64,000 bases of DNA, taken from Parabacteroides chongii (lineage in GTDB: Bacteria; Bacteroidota; Bacteroidia; Bacteroidales; Tannerellaceae). The stretch spans positions 3,070,501 to 3,134,500 of the forward strand of contig NZ_CP120849.1 in NCBI RefSeq assembly GCF_029581355.1. Direction: 5' to 3'. Under the pieces are notes generated by a model. That model ran no database searches. It had not been told where the DNA came from and was given only the letters and a program-made list of their open reading frames with translations. The position numbers were made by a program, and so were the translations under genes. This document shows, piece by piece, positions 35,667 through 44,152 of this stretch (the first letter of the stretch is position 1; each line of letters begins with the position of its first letter).

Positions 35667-35754
35667 GAGCATGCTCGAATTTAATTTTTAGCATGGACGA
35701 AATTAATTTTGAGCTAGCCTCAAATTAATTTCAAGCTTGCCGGAAAGTATAAAA
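35667..35754. repeat. 22-nt periodic array B (four units)
   Basis: Units start at 35667, 35689, 35711 and 35733, each exactly 22 nt. Shared features are AGC near the start, GC four bases later and, in the first three, TTAATTT near the end. Units contain short palindromes such as GAGCATGCTC and AAATTAATTT. The last unit decays after its first half. The array lies about 95 bp upstream of the gene at 35880. Confidence 0.7.
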
Positions 35755-35879
35755 GTAAGGGAGTTAAATATTAAAATGTAAGCAGGAAAATGATAGAATA
35801 TAGGGAGAAAAATGCCAATAGGCGGCATCCCAAGTGATTTTTTCCTTACATTTGGGCGCAATAATTCTATGAAATCGTT

Positions 35880-38837
35880 ATGAGCGGAATACCGGACTTT
35901 CAGAACCTTGTGTTTAAAGACACATCATTCGCCAATCTAATGAATAAGCGTATATATAATGTACTGCTTATTGCCACGAAATACGATGCCTTCATGTTGG
36001 AGGACGACGGACGGGTGGATGAACAGATATTTAATGAATATACTTCACTCAGTCTTCGTTATCCTCCCCGTTTTACCCAGGTGACGACGGAAGAGGAGGC
36101 GCTTGCCGAATTGAAAGATCGTAATTTTGAGTTGATCATCTGTATGCCGAATATGGATAACCGTGATATTTTTGCGGCGGCAAAGGAAATCAAGATACAT
36201 TATCCGAATATCCCTATCGTGGTGCTGACTCCTTTTTCGAAGGAGGTTTCCAAGCGTATCGCCAATGAAGATTTGAGCGCGATCGACTACGTGTTCAGCT
36301 GGCTGGGCAATGCCGAACTGTTGCTGGCTATTATTAAACTGATTGAAGACAAGTGGAATGCACCGGATGATACGGCAAGTGTCGGCGTACAGATTATCTT
36401 GCTGGTGGAAGACTCCATACGCTTCTATTCTTCTGCTTTGCCACATTTATATAAGTTTGTACTGGAGCAGAGCCAGATGTTTGCTAAAGAGGCGTTGAAC
36501 GGTCACCAGCAGACGCTCCGTATGCGTGGTCGTCCAAAAATCAAGCTGGCGCGAACTTATGAAGAGGCCGTTCGTATTTTTGACCAGTATCGGGACAATA
36601 TGCTTGGTATTGTGTCGGATATGAGTTTTATGCACAATGGGGTGAAAGATCCTTATGCCGGGTATAAGTTCGGGCAGTATGTTCGTAAGACAGGGCTGAT
36701 TATTCCTTTCGTGCTTGAGTCTTCTGAATCGAGTAATAAGGTATATGCGAAGGAGCTGGGAGCGTCGTTTATCGACAAGAACTCCAAGAGTTACCCACAG
36801 GACCTGCGTAAGAAGATTATGCAGCGTTTTGGTTTCGGCGATTTCGTGATACTTAATCCGCAGACGAAGGAAGAGATTATGCGTATCAAGGATTTGAAGG
36901 ACTTGCAGAGGAAAGTGTATCAGATTCCGGACGATTCACTGGTTTATCATCTTTCGCGTAATCATTTCTCCCGTTTCTTCTATTCGCGTGCCATGTTCCC
37001 GCCGGCTGAGATTCTGAAGCGAGTCGATGTGAGCGATTATAAAGATATGGATGAGGCTCGTAAACTGATTTTCGACCTGATCGTGCAGTATCGTCGGATG
37101 AAGAACTCCGGAGTGGTGGCTATCTATCAGAAGGATCGTTTCGACGAGTACAGTAACTTTGCCCGTATCGGCGACGGTTCGCTGGGAGGAAAGGGTAGAG
37201 GTCTTGCCTTTATGGGGGCGATGGTCAAACGCTATCCGAAGTTGGAGACGGAGAACTTCAATACGAATATCCCGAAGACAGTGGTGATCTGTACCGATAT
37301 CTTCGATGAGTTTATGGAGACGAACGAGCTTCTGCCTGTTGCGCTGGGCGATGCGGATGACGATACGATTCTGAAATACTTCCTTCGTGCCAGTCTGCCC
37401 GCCAGTCTGATCGATGACCTGATGGCTTTCTTCGATGTGGTGAAAAGCCCGATAGCCGTCCGTTCGTCCAGTCTGCTGGAGGATTCGCATTACCAGCCGT
37501 TCGCCGGAATTTATTCTACCTATATGGTTCCGCGGCTGGAAGATAAATATGAAATGCTTCGCCTGTTGAGCGATGCGATCAAGGCGGTGTATGCTTCTGT
37601 CTTTTACAGGGACAGCAAGGCGTATATGACTGCCACGTCCAACCTGATCGACCAGGAGAAGATGGCGATCGTTCTGCAGGAAGTAGTCGGCAACCGTTAC
37701 AACGATCATTTCTATCCGACCATTTCCGGTGTGGCGCGTTCACTTAATTTCTACCCGATCGGCAACGAGACGGCGGAAGACGGTATTGCCAATATCGCTT
37801 TGGGCTTGGGTAAATATATTGTGGACGGCGGTCAGACATTGCGTTTCTCTCCGCGCCATCCGCACAGTATCCTGCAGATGAGTTCGATGGATTTCGCGCT
37901 TCGTGAGACGCAAACCCGCTTCTATGCGCTCGATCTGGAGAACCTGGCACAGCAGTTCTCTATCGACGATTCTTTTAACCTCCTGCGTCTGAGCCTGAAA
38001 GATGCGGATGCGGACGGCTCTTTAAAATATATCGTATCAACCTACGACCCGTATGATCAGATTATCCGTGACGGTTATTATCCCGGAGGACGGAAGATAT
38101 TGTCTTTTGTCAATATTCTGCAGCACGATGTATTCCCGCTGGCTAGGACGCTGGATGAGTTGCTTCGTATCGGTCAGGAAGAGATGGGTCGTCCGGTCGA
38201 GATAGAGTTTGCCGTAAATGTCGATCCTGCCAATCACGACAAGGCTACTTTCTATCTGCTTCAGATCCGCCCGATCGTCGATAACAAAGAGATCATGGAT
38301 GAAGACTTGACGGAGGTTGAAAATGAGGAAACGATTCTTTCTTCAACCAGCGTGTTGGGGCATGGCATCGTGACGGATGTACAGGATATTATCTATGTGA
38401 AGAGCGGTGCATTCAATTCTTCAAACAATCAGTTGATTGCTTATGAGATAGAGAAGCTGAACCGTCGTTTCACGGAAGAGGAGAAGAATTATGTCTTGGT
38501 TGGTCCCGGACGTTGGGGCAGCAGCGACTCCTGGCTGGGTATTCCGGTAAAATGGCCGCATATCAGCAATGCCCGTGTGATAGTGGAATGTGGTTTGGAG
38601 AACTATCGTGTCGATCCGAGCCAGGGAACGCATTTCTTCCAGAACCTGACTTCTTTCGGTGTCGGTTACTTCACAATCAATCCTTTCAAAGGCGACGGCT
38701 GGTTCGATGAAGCGTATTTGAATGCTTTACCGGCTGTCGAGGATACGGAGTATCTGCGCCATGTTCGTTTCGACAAGCCGATCGTCATAAAGATGGATGG
38801 AAAGAAGAGCCTGGGTGTGGTGCTGAAGCCGGAATAA
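35880..38837 (+). CDS. receiver-like/PEP-pyruvate-binding domain fusion protein
   Basis: A 985-aa cytoplasmic protein often labelled PEP synthase in Bacteroidetes. Two receiver-like domains lead: one (about 20-150) in which the phospho-acceptor site reads 'LIICMPNMD' without the usual Asp, and a second (about 165-310) beginning 'ILLVEDS' with 'GIVSDMSF' supplying an Asp. A PPDK N-terminal-like nucleotide/pyruvate-binding domain follows (about 430-820), with 'GDGSLGGKGRGLAFMGAM' and 'IAVRSSSLLEDSHYQPFAGIYSTY'. I see no phosphohistidine swivelling domain and no PEP-binding TIM barrel, so it is unlikely to be a complete PEP synthase. A signal-controlled nucleotide-binding phosphotransferase is one guess; the role is unknown. 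Confidence 0.85.
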   Translation: MSGIPDFQNLVFKDTSFANLMNKRIYNVLLIATKYDAFMLEDDGRVDEQIFNEYTSLSLRYPPRFTQVTTEEEALAELKDRNFELIICMPNMDNRDIFAAAKEIKIHYPNIPIVVLTPFSKEVSKRIANEDLSAIDYVFSWLGNAELLLAIIKLIEDKWNAPDDTASVGVQIILLVEDSIRFYSSALPHLYKFVLEQSQMFAKEALNGHQQTLRMRGRPKIKLARTYEEAVRIFDQYRDNMLGIVSDMSFMHNGVKDPYAGYKFGQYVRKTGLIIPFVLESSESSNKVYAKELGASFIDKNSKSYPQDLRKKIMQRFGFGDFVILNPQTKEEIMRIKDLKDLQRKVYQIPDDSLVYHLSRNHFSRFFYSRAMFPPAEILKRVDVSDYKDMDEARKLIFDLIVQYRRMKNSGVVAIYQKDRFDEYSNFARIGDGSLGGKGRGLAFMGAMVKRYPKLETENFNTNIPKTVVICTDIFDEFMETNELLPVALGDADDDTILKYFLRASLPASLIDDLMAFFDVVKSPIAVRSSSLLEDSHYQPFAGIYSTYMVPRLEDKYEMLRLLSDAIKAVYASVFYRDSKAYMTATSNLIDQEKMAIVLQEVVGNRYNDHFYPTISGVARSLNFYPIGNETAEDGIANIALGLGKYIVDGGQTLRFSPRHPHSILQMSSMDFALRETQTRFYALDLENLAQQFSIDDSFNLLRLSLKDADADGSLKYIVSTYDPYDQIIRDGYYPGGRKILSFVNILQHDVFPLARTLDELLRIGQEEMGRPVEIEFAVNVDPANHDKATFYLLQIRPIVDNKEIMDEDLTEVENEETILSSTSVLGHGIVTDVQDIIYVKSGAFNSSNNQLIAYEIEKLNRRFTEEEKNYVLVGPGRWGSSDSWLGIPVKWPHISNARVIVECGLENYRVDPSQGTHFFQNLTSFGVGYFTINPFKGDGWFDEAYLNALPAVEDTEYLRHVRFDKPIVIKMDGKKSLGVVLKPE

Positions 38838-38850
38838 GATAGTATATAAC

Positions 38851-38890
38851 AAAAAAGTCCTCTCATGCATCAAGCAGAGAGGACTTTTTT
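38851..38890. terminator. bidirectional terminator between convergent genes
   Basis: AAAAAAGTCCTCTC pairs perfectly with GAGAGGACTTTTTT across a 12-base loop, between two convergent genes. Confidence 0.9.
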
Positions 38891-38911
38891 GTTTTATGAC
38901 GCAATGGCGTA

Positions 38912-39910
38912 TCAGTCTTTCTTCTTGATAAAGTCCGAAGGATAATTCACCTTGTTGATGATCTCGTTATCTTTCAGCCGGATCCAGGTCTTGAAACCTT
39001 TTTCTCCTTCTGTCATTTCGATCACGCGGGCACCGTTGGTTAGGTTGTTATAAACCGTGTCGCCACCGGTATAACGGCCGTAAGCCAATAAGATACCTTT
39101 CCAGTAGACAGCATAATCGTCATCATGGTCGTGACCGACAAATACGCCTTCGATGTCTCCCATTTCTTTCATGGAAGCAAACAGGCCGGAGTTTAGTTGC
39201 GGTGCACAAGCCTTTTCCTTACGTGTTCCTACCATTATAGCAGTTTCGTCAGATGCAGCCTGATTGTATTCCGGTAAAGCGATGTGGAAGAATGCCAATG
39301 AAGGAACCGGCGTTCCACCGTTTTGCTTTGTGAATTTAGTGCTGTTGTCGCGATACCATTGAATCTGGTCGAACTTGATGTAATCGTATCCGCCGATCCC
39401 TTCGATCTGTGAATACGAATGAGAGTCCATACAATAAATTATGGCTGCATCTTTATTTCCATTCGACGATTTGATCGGCAGGATGTAGTTGCTGGCTCCG
39501 GATACACCTTTTACTGAGTCTGTCAGGTTATAAGGGATTGTCCGGATAATATTGAACAGCTGCGTACGTGTCAGTCCTTGCTCGTTATCATGGTTACCGA
39601 ATGTCATACCGAAAGGTATTTTGCGTTGGGCTGCCAGGTTAAGTATGGTGCGCATACCTTCTTCGGCAGGTTTTCCGTAGATAACATCACCGGTGAAGAG
39701 TACCAGATCCGGCTTTTCTGCATCCAATACCTCATTAATTCTTTCAACAGAGATTGCCGATTTCGGATTGTTATGGATATAATGTACGTCCGTAAATTGT
39801 ACGATCTTGAATCTTCCGTCTTTATTGAATTTCAGTGACGGTTGCTGGGCGTTACCGTTCAGTAAGCCGCCCAACAGGAATAACATGCTAAATAATATCT
39901 GTTTCATCAT
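38912..39910 (-). CDS. exported calcineurin-like metallophosphoesterase
   Basis: A 332-aa phosphoesterase with a Sec signal (about 1-21, ending 'LLNGNAQ'). The full metal-ligand series is present: 'FTDVHY', 'FTGDVI', 'FGNHDNE', 'FFHIAL' and 'FVGHDHDDDY'. It resembles the Bacteroidetes periplasmic phosphatases related to DCR2-type enzymes. It is the last gene of a leftward cluster of phosphoesterases behind a SusCD pair, 4 nt after the NPP-type gene, so a role in removing phosphate from an imported or surface-bound ester is likely. Confidence 0.9.
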   Translation of the reverse strand: MMKQILFSMLFLLGGLLNGNAQQPSLKFNKDGRFKIVQFTDVHYIHNNPKSAISVERINEVLDAEKPDLVLFTGDVIYGKPAEEGMRTILNLAAQRKIPFGMTFGNHDNEQGLTRTQLFNIIRTIPYNLTDSVKGVSGASNYILPIKSSNGNKDAAIIYCMDSHSYSQIEGIGGYDYIKFDQIQWYRDNSTKFTKQNGGTPVPSLAFFHIALPEYNQAASDETAIMVGTRKEKACAPQLNSGLFASMKEMGDIEGVFVGHDHDDDYAVYWKGILLAYGRYTGGDTVYNNLTNGARVIEMTEGEKGFKTWIRLKDNEIINKVNYPSDFIKKKD

Positions 39911-39914
39911 TTAT

Positions 39915-40817
39915 TTATTTAAATACCGGCATCGGACGTCCGATCCAAACTTGCGGTTGTTTCAGGTTGAAGATTTCAGCAACGGTAGAAGCGCAGTCGA
40001 ACTGCATCATGCTGATGTCATCGAAGCAATATCCTTTTTTGATATTTTTACCGGCGATGATAAAAGGAGTCTCCATTTCCTGCATAGTCTTGCCGCCATG
40101 TCCTTTGTTGATGCCACCGTGATCGGCTGTGATGATGAAAATCGTATCATCGTACATGCCGGCTTTCTTTACTGCGTCGACAATCTGGCCGATATAACCG
40201 TCCAACTCTTTGATTTTAGCATAGTAAGCGGGAGTGTCGTGTCCGTCGGCATGTCCTACATGGTCCGGATTATCAAAAGCGATCATTGTAAGGGTCGGCT
40301 TTTTCTCGGTGATGTATTTAACGGCCATTTCGCATAATACGGTCGGCTGTTTGTTATAGTCGGGACCTTGTGCATGATAGCTCATAGACAGGGTATCGAC
40401 AAGATATTTGATGCCATCCCAGTCGTAAAGACAACCGATCTCCGCATCCGGCTGAGCATCGCGAAGCAATTGGAAAACTGTCGGGAAAATGCCGTGTTTA
40501 TTTAGTTCGCGTGAAGGCAGTTCTGGTGTTTTTGATCCCCATTCTGTGTATCCGTGGATCTCTGGACCCGCACCCATGAACATAGAGGCCCAGTTCACAG
40601 CACTGGAAGATGGCAGTACGGAACGTTTCTTCAACGTATAAGAACCGTCTTTCATAAATTGTTTAGTGACGGGCATCTCCGCTTTTTCTACACTGTAAGC
40701 TCCCCAGCCGTCGAGGCCGATCCAGACTACGTGTTTTGCTTTTGGTTTGGCGGCAAAAGCCGAACTAACGGTGAAAATGGTTAAAACCATAAAAAGTAAT
40801 AAGTTTCTTTTTTTCAT
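39915..40817 (-). CDS. alkaline-phosphatase-superfamily phosphodiesterase (NPP type)
   Basis: A 300-aa exported protein (signal 1-22, ending 'SAFAA') of the type I phosphodiesterase/nucleotide pyrophosphatase family. Zinc ligands and nucleophile: 'WIGLDGWG', 'LPSSSAVNWASMFMGAGPEIHGYTEW' (Ser in the place where NPPs often have Thr), 'AFDNPDHVGHADGHD', and 'IITADHGGINKGHGG'. It could hydrolyse phosphate mono- or diesters. Four nt separate it from the metallophosphoesterase downstream. A minus-strand -7-like TACCTTTG lies at 40854-40847. Confidence 0.9.
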   Translation of the reverse strand: MKKRNLLLFMVLTIFTVSSAFAAKPKAKHVVWIGLDGWGAYSVEKAEMPVTKQFMKDGSYTLKKRSVLPSSSAVNWASMFMGAGPEIHGYTEWGSKTPELPSRELNKHGIFPTVFQLLRDAQPDAEIGCLYDWDGIKYLVDTLSMSYHAQGPDYNKQPTVLCEMAVKYITEKKPTLTMIAFDNPDHVGHADGHDTPAYYAKIKELDGYIGQIVDAVKKAGMYDDTIFIITADHGGINKGHGGKTMQEMETPFIIAGKNIKKGYCFDDISMMQFDCASTVAEIFNLKQPQVWIGRPMPVFK

Positions 40818-40899
40818 GATATGTGTTTAATTTTGTATTAGTACATCAAAGGTATGTAAAATAGGTACGAATATCTAATTATCATAGCTTCTTTTATCA

Positions 40900-41970
40900 T
40901 TATTTTATAGTAATATCGAATTGGTCGTACGACTCGGTTCTCCAGGATTTATCGGCTGTTGTCGGCGAAATAGCGAAAAGTGGGGAGAACGTTTTTATCT
41001 TAATTGTCTGACCATCCGGCATAAATTCCATGATACGCAACCAGCCGTCGCCACCGTTGCCATGCCAGAAACCGTCGGCCGTTTGGGCGTTGAACATCAT
41101 CTGTGGAATCTCTTTACCGGCTGCATTTTTATCCACACGGAAAGAAACATTGTCCTTGAAAGGAGCTATCTCGCATTCATGGCCGCAGATCACCATACAG
41201 ATGTTGGAAGAGGGATATACGAGTTTCTGCCAAATGGCTTCCCCGTAATTAGCCGGAGATACTTTGTAGTTCTCTTTTATGTGGCGTTTGCCGTTCCAGG
41301 CGAGATAAGAGTGGGTTAGGAGAATAACTTTGTGATCTTTATACTTCGGCTTTTCGGTGATAGTCTTTGCCCATTCGATGGCTTCGTCACGTGGTGCGAA
41401 CTCCAGGGAGATAACCAGTATTTTGCCCCAGGTCTTCGTGTCAAATTCGTATGCTGCATTTTCAAGTGTAGGGATATCCTGATAGTTGTTTCCCACTTCT
41501 ACCAGTGATTTTCTCCAGCAGGAGTTTCTTTCCGAAGGAAAATAGGCGGGGAAACGGCATAAACGGTTTTCCGACTTTTCGTATCCGTAGTCATGATTGC
41601 CGGTACAGATAACGTAAGGCAATTTATTATCCAACCGGGCAAAAGCCTGCGAGGCCGCTTTCCATTGTTCTTCGCTGGTCTGGTTGCCGTTCACGCCGTC
41701 CGGTATACGGATTTCGTTCTGTTCAACCAGGTCGCCGGTACATAGGACGGCTTCGATATTTAGTCTTTCTTTGTTGTTGGCTGTCCATGCGGTCATCAGT
41801 TCGAACAACGGCTGGTTGACATCGAACTTGATGTAGCTTTGGGGATCGGGCAACAAGATCATGGAGAATGACTGGTCGTCCGTTAATTTAGGTTGTACAG
41901 GCTGTACCTGTGCATTCATTGTCATCAGATTCAGTAAGGCGATGACGGATAAGAATAATCTTTTTTTCAT
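40900..41970 (-). CDS. exported metallophosphoesterase with unusual motifs
   Basis: A 356-aa protein with a signal peptide (about 1-20, ending 'MTMNAQ'). The metallophosphoesterase signature is recognisable but altered: 'LLPDPQSY' replaces the first D-x-H, 'CTGDLVE' and 'GNHDYGY' are normal, 'LLTHSYL' supplies a His, and the last motif is 'ICGHECE', with Cys where the second His of GHxH is expected. It may use a different metal set or be weakened. It lies 19 nt after the LamG/EEP gene in the phosphoesterase cluster, so co-transcription is likely. Confidence 0.85.
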   Translation of the reverse strand: MKKRLFLSVIALLNLMTMNAQVQPVQPKLTDDQSFSMILLPDPQSYIKFDVNQPLFELMTAWTANNKERLNIEAVLCTGDLVEQNEIRIPDGVNGNQTSEEQWKAASQAFARLDNKLPYVICTGNHDYGYEKSENRLCRFPAYFPSERNSCWRKSLVEVGNNYQDIPTLENAAYEFDTKTWGKILVISLEFAPRDEAIEWAKTITEKPKYKDHKVILLTHSYLAWNGKRHIKENYKVSPANYGEAIWQKLVYPSSNICMVICGHECEIAPFKDNVSFRVDKNAAGKEIPQMMFNAQTADGFWHGNGGDGWLRIMEFMPDGQTIKIKTFSPLFAISPTTADKSWRTESYDQFDITIK

Positions 41971-41989
41971 GTGTATTTAGTTTAATGTA

Positions 41990-44032
41990 TTATTTGTCGG
42001 AAGGAGGCGTCAGTTCAAATGTAGTCAGGACTGCTGCATGGTCGGAAGCCCATACGTCGTCTATCTCCGGTGTTGTTTTTATGATTTTGGAAGAGACTGC
42101 GCGGATATTGTTCCCTTTATAATAAAGGAAGTCGATCCGACTAACTTGCAGATGACCGTAAATAACAGCAAAGGTCCCTTCCGGACGAGTCACTTCATCC
42201 GGGTTTATTTCTCTGAAGCTGTCCTTATACCCTTCGTCCTGCATATATAAGGAGATAGGAAAAGGAACAGGACCGTAGCCAAAATGGATAGGGGCTGCCT
42301 TTTGGGTCCAGTCCAGATGGCTGCAGGAATTGAAATCGCCTCCTATGATAATAGGCATATCATCTTCTGTCAGGTAGGGCTTTGTATCTTTTTCCAAAAT
42401 GTATTTCATGTCCTCCAATCCCCGGGCGGCATCTTCTGCAACCCATGTTGAGGTATTATGTCCGATACAAGGATAGTTACAGGAATATTCCGGTTGATAA
42501 GCATAACGCAGCCAGCAGGCATTGACTAACAATGGACGGTTTCCGGGCAGTGTTAATTTAACAGGATTGGAATTGAATGTTTTTTTTGTCGGTATCTCTG
42601 TTATAGGATATCGGCTGAAAAGAACGAGATTGTCTTGTAGTGACGGTGTCTGCATATAATATCCCAATGAATCCTGAATACGTTTCTGACTGCCATACCC
42701 CTCTTGCATAGTGATGATATCAGCATTTGTCGCTTTCACAAGATCGATGATGCGTGCCTGACCGTCATCTCCGACATGATTGCCTCCATGCCAGATATTC
42801 CATTGCAGGACTTTTATAATACCGGGGTTGTTTTTACTACTTTCACTGATCCTTTTATCAATGTTTCTTTCGCTTGTTTCCGGTATATAAGTTGTTTCTC
42901 CCAGCTTGAAAGAAGGAACGGATATTTTGATCTTATTGCCGACATGGGCCTTTTCCGTTATGTCTGCTGTAACTAACAGGTAATTGATGCCGGGTGTCAA
43001 TGTCAAAGCACCTTGCTCATCTTTGAATACCATTCTCTTTTTAGGGGTTTCTCCCTGGCCGAATAGCTCTGTTTTAATACCTGACCGGGCTGTTTTCCCC
43101 GTATGATAAATATGTATCTGAGATAAGTCCGATAATGCGGTTACATCGGACAAATCAAGTTCTAGCTCAGTCAAGCGTAATGGTTTTTGATCTCCGGTTA
43201 CGGCAATTCTAAGTTTAAGAATCTGGTCATCAAAACTTCCCTGATCCACATCCCATTCGCTGTCTATCACAACAGCATTGAATAATTCTTGTTGCTTAAC
43301 GGGTTGAATGAATTTGGGATTGTCATTGACCACCGTATATGCCATGGGACTGGATCCTTTATATTGATTTCTTCCGTTTCGGATATGGTATGCCTGGTCT
43401 CCTTTACCCACCCAGTTGGTTGAAACATCTTCTATACCATCGTCAAAGTTGTAATATGCAACCAGTGTTTTAAATTGAGGATGATTAGGTTCTAAGGGTT
43501 TGCCCATCCATTCTTTCAGTGTTTCTGTCGGTATGGCTGAGTTCCAGATACGAACTTCATCCAGTAGTCCTCCGAAAGTGGTCGGTTCATCTTCATTTAC
43601 TCCCAATGCTCCGGGTAGAACCGACATGGCTGTTGTTTTACTGTCGACAATTTTTCCGTCCAGAAAAAGGCGGGTGGTAACGCCGTCGCAGCTTACTGCT
43701 ACATGGTGCCATTGATTATCCAATACCTCTTCCGACCATAGATCGGGCCAAGTGCTATGAAGCCTTCCTTTCTCAATGACCAACGGCAGATAATCCGCCC
43801 TGTTTGTCAGGCTATATTCGCCACCTCCAAAAATGACTTCCAGGTCTTTCCAGGAATTATCATCACCTTTGATCCACGCTTCAAGGGTCCATGAGCCAGT
43901 CAGGAAACCGATGCCGGTACGGACGTTATTGTCTTTTCCATCCAGGTGAAGGGCTAGATTACGGGGAGTAGATTGTGCAACAGATGTGATCCATGTAGAA
44001 TAAAGGAAGAATAGGATAAATAAATATTTCAT
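41990..44032 (-). CDS. three-domain exported phosphodiesterase: LamG + sialidase-N-like + EEP
   Basis: A 680-aa secreted protein (signal 1-19, ending 'ITSVAQ'). Residues about 20-235 form a LamG/concanavalin-like domain ('GSWTLEAWIKGDDNSWKD', 'QWHHVAVSCDGVTTRLFLDGKIVDS'). About 240-390 resembles the N-terminal domain seen before BNR-repeat sialidases ('LKLRIAVTGDQKPLRLTELELDLS'). About 400-678 is an endonuclease/exonuclease/phosphatase domain with 'LQWNIWHGG', 'ITMQEGYG', 'IIGGDFNSCSHLDW', 'SRIDFLYY' and 'ASDHAAVL'. The binding domains suggest action on a carbohydrate-linked phosphodiester. A minus-strand TACCTTTG lies at 44069-44062. Confidence 0.85.
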   Translation of the reverse strand: MKYLFILFFLYSTWITSVAQSTPRNLALHLDGKDNNVRTGIGFLTGSWTLEAWIKGDDNSWKDLEVIFGGGEYSLTNRADYLPLVIEKGRLHSTWPDLWSEEVLDNQWHHVAVSCDGVTTRLFLDGKIVDSKTTAMSVLPGALGVNEDEPTTFGGLLDEVRIWNSAIPTETLKEWMGKPLEPNHPQFKTLVAYYNFDDGIEDVSTNWVGKGDQAYHIRNGRNQYKGSSPMAYTVVNDNPKFIQPVKQQELFNAVVIDSEWDVDQGSFDDQILKLRIAVTGDQKPLRLTELELDLSDVTALSDLSQIHIYHTGKTARSGIKTELFGQGETPKKRMVFKDEQGALTLTPGINYLLVTADITEKAHVGNKIKISVPSFKLGETTYIPETSERNIDKRISESSKNNPGIIKVLQWNIWHGGNHVGDDGQARIIDLVKATNADIITMQEGYGSQKRIQDSLGYYMQTPSLQDNLVLFSRYPITEIPTKKTFNSNPVKLTLPGNRPLLVNACWLRYAYQPEYSCNYPCIGHNTSTWVAEDAARGLEDMKYILEKDTKPYLTEDDMPIIIGGDFNSCSHLDWTQKAAPIHFGYGPVPFPISLYMQDEGYKDSFREINPDEVTRPEGTFAVIYGHLQVSRIDFLYYKGNNIRAVSSKIIKTTPEIDDVWASDHAAVLTTFELTPPSDK

Positions 44033-44085
44033 GATACTTAGAATAATGTGTTTTATACCCTCAAAGGTAACTGTTTTGTGTGAAA

Positions 44086-44111
44086 AAGGGATGGGATTTC
44101 TCCCATCCCTT
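44086..44111 (-). terminator. terminator between the two EEP genes
   Basis: AAGGGATGGGA and TCCCATCCCTT form a perfect 11-bp stem with a four-base loop and a T-run on the minus strand. It may lower expression of the genes beyond it relative to SusCD and the first EEP gene. Confidence 0.82.
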
Positions 44112-44152
44112 AATAATATTTTATAATATAAGGTTAATATAGTTCGTGTCGT

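Larger units (their letters stand above)
35444..35879. other. 436-bp intergenic region between gdhA and the PEP-binding fusion gene
   Basis: Contains the gdhA promoter (35481-35510, minus strand), the 22-nt array B (35667-35754) and a -7-like TACATTTG (35847-35854) for the downstream plus-strand gene, without a recognisable -33. Nothing else coding is convincing. Confidence 0.7.

Noticed and set aside
38851..38890. Possible insertion-sequence end
   Set aside because: The inverted repeat is a simple bidirectional terminator between convergent genes; no matching second end exists.
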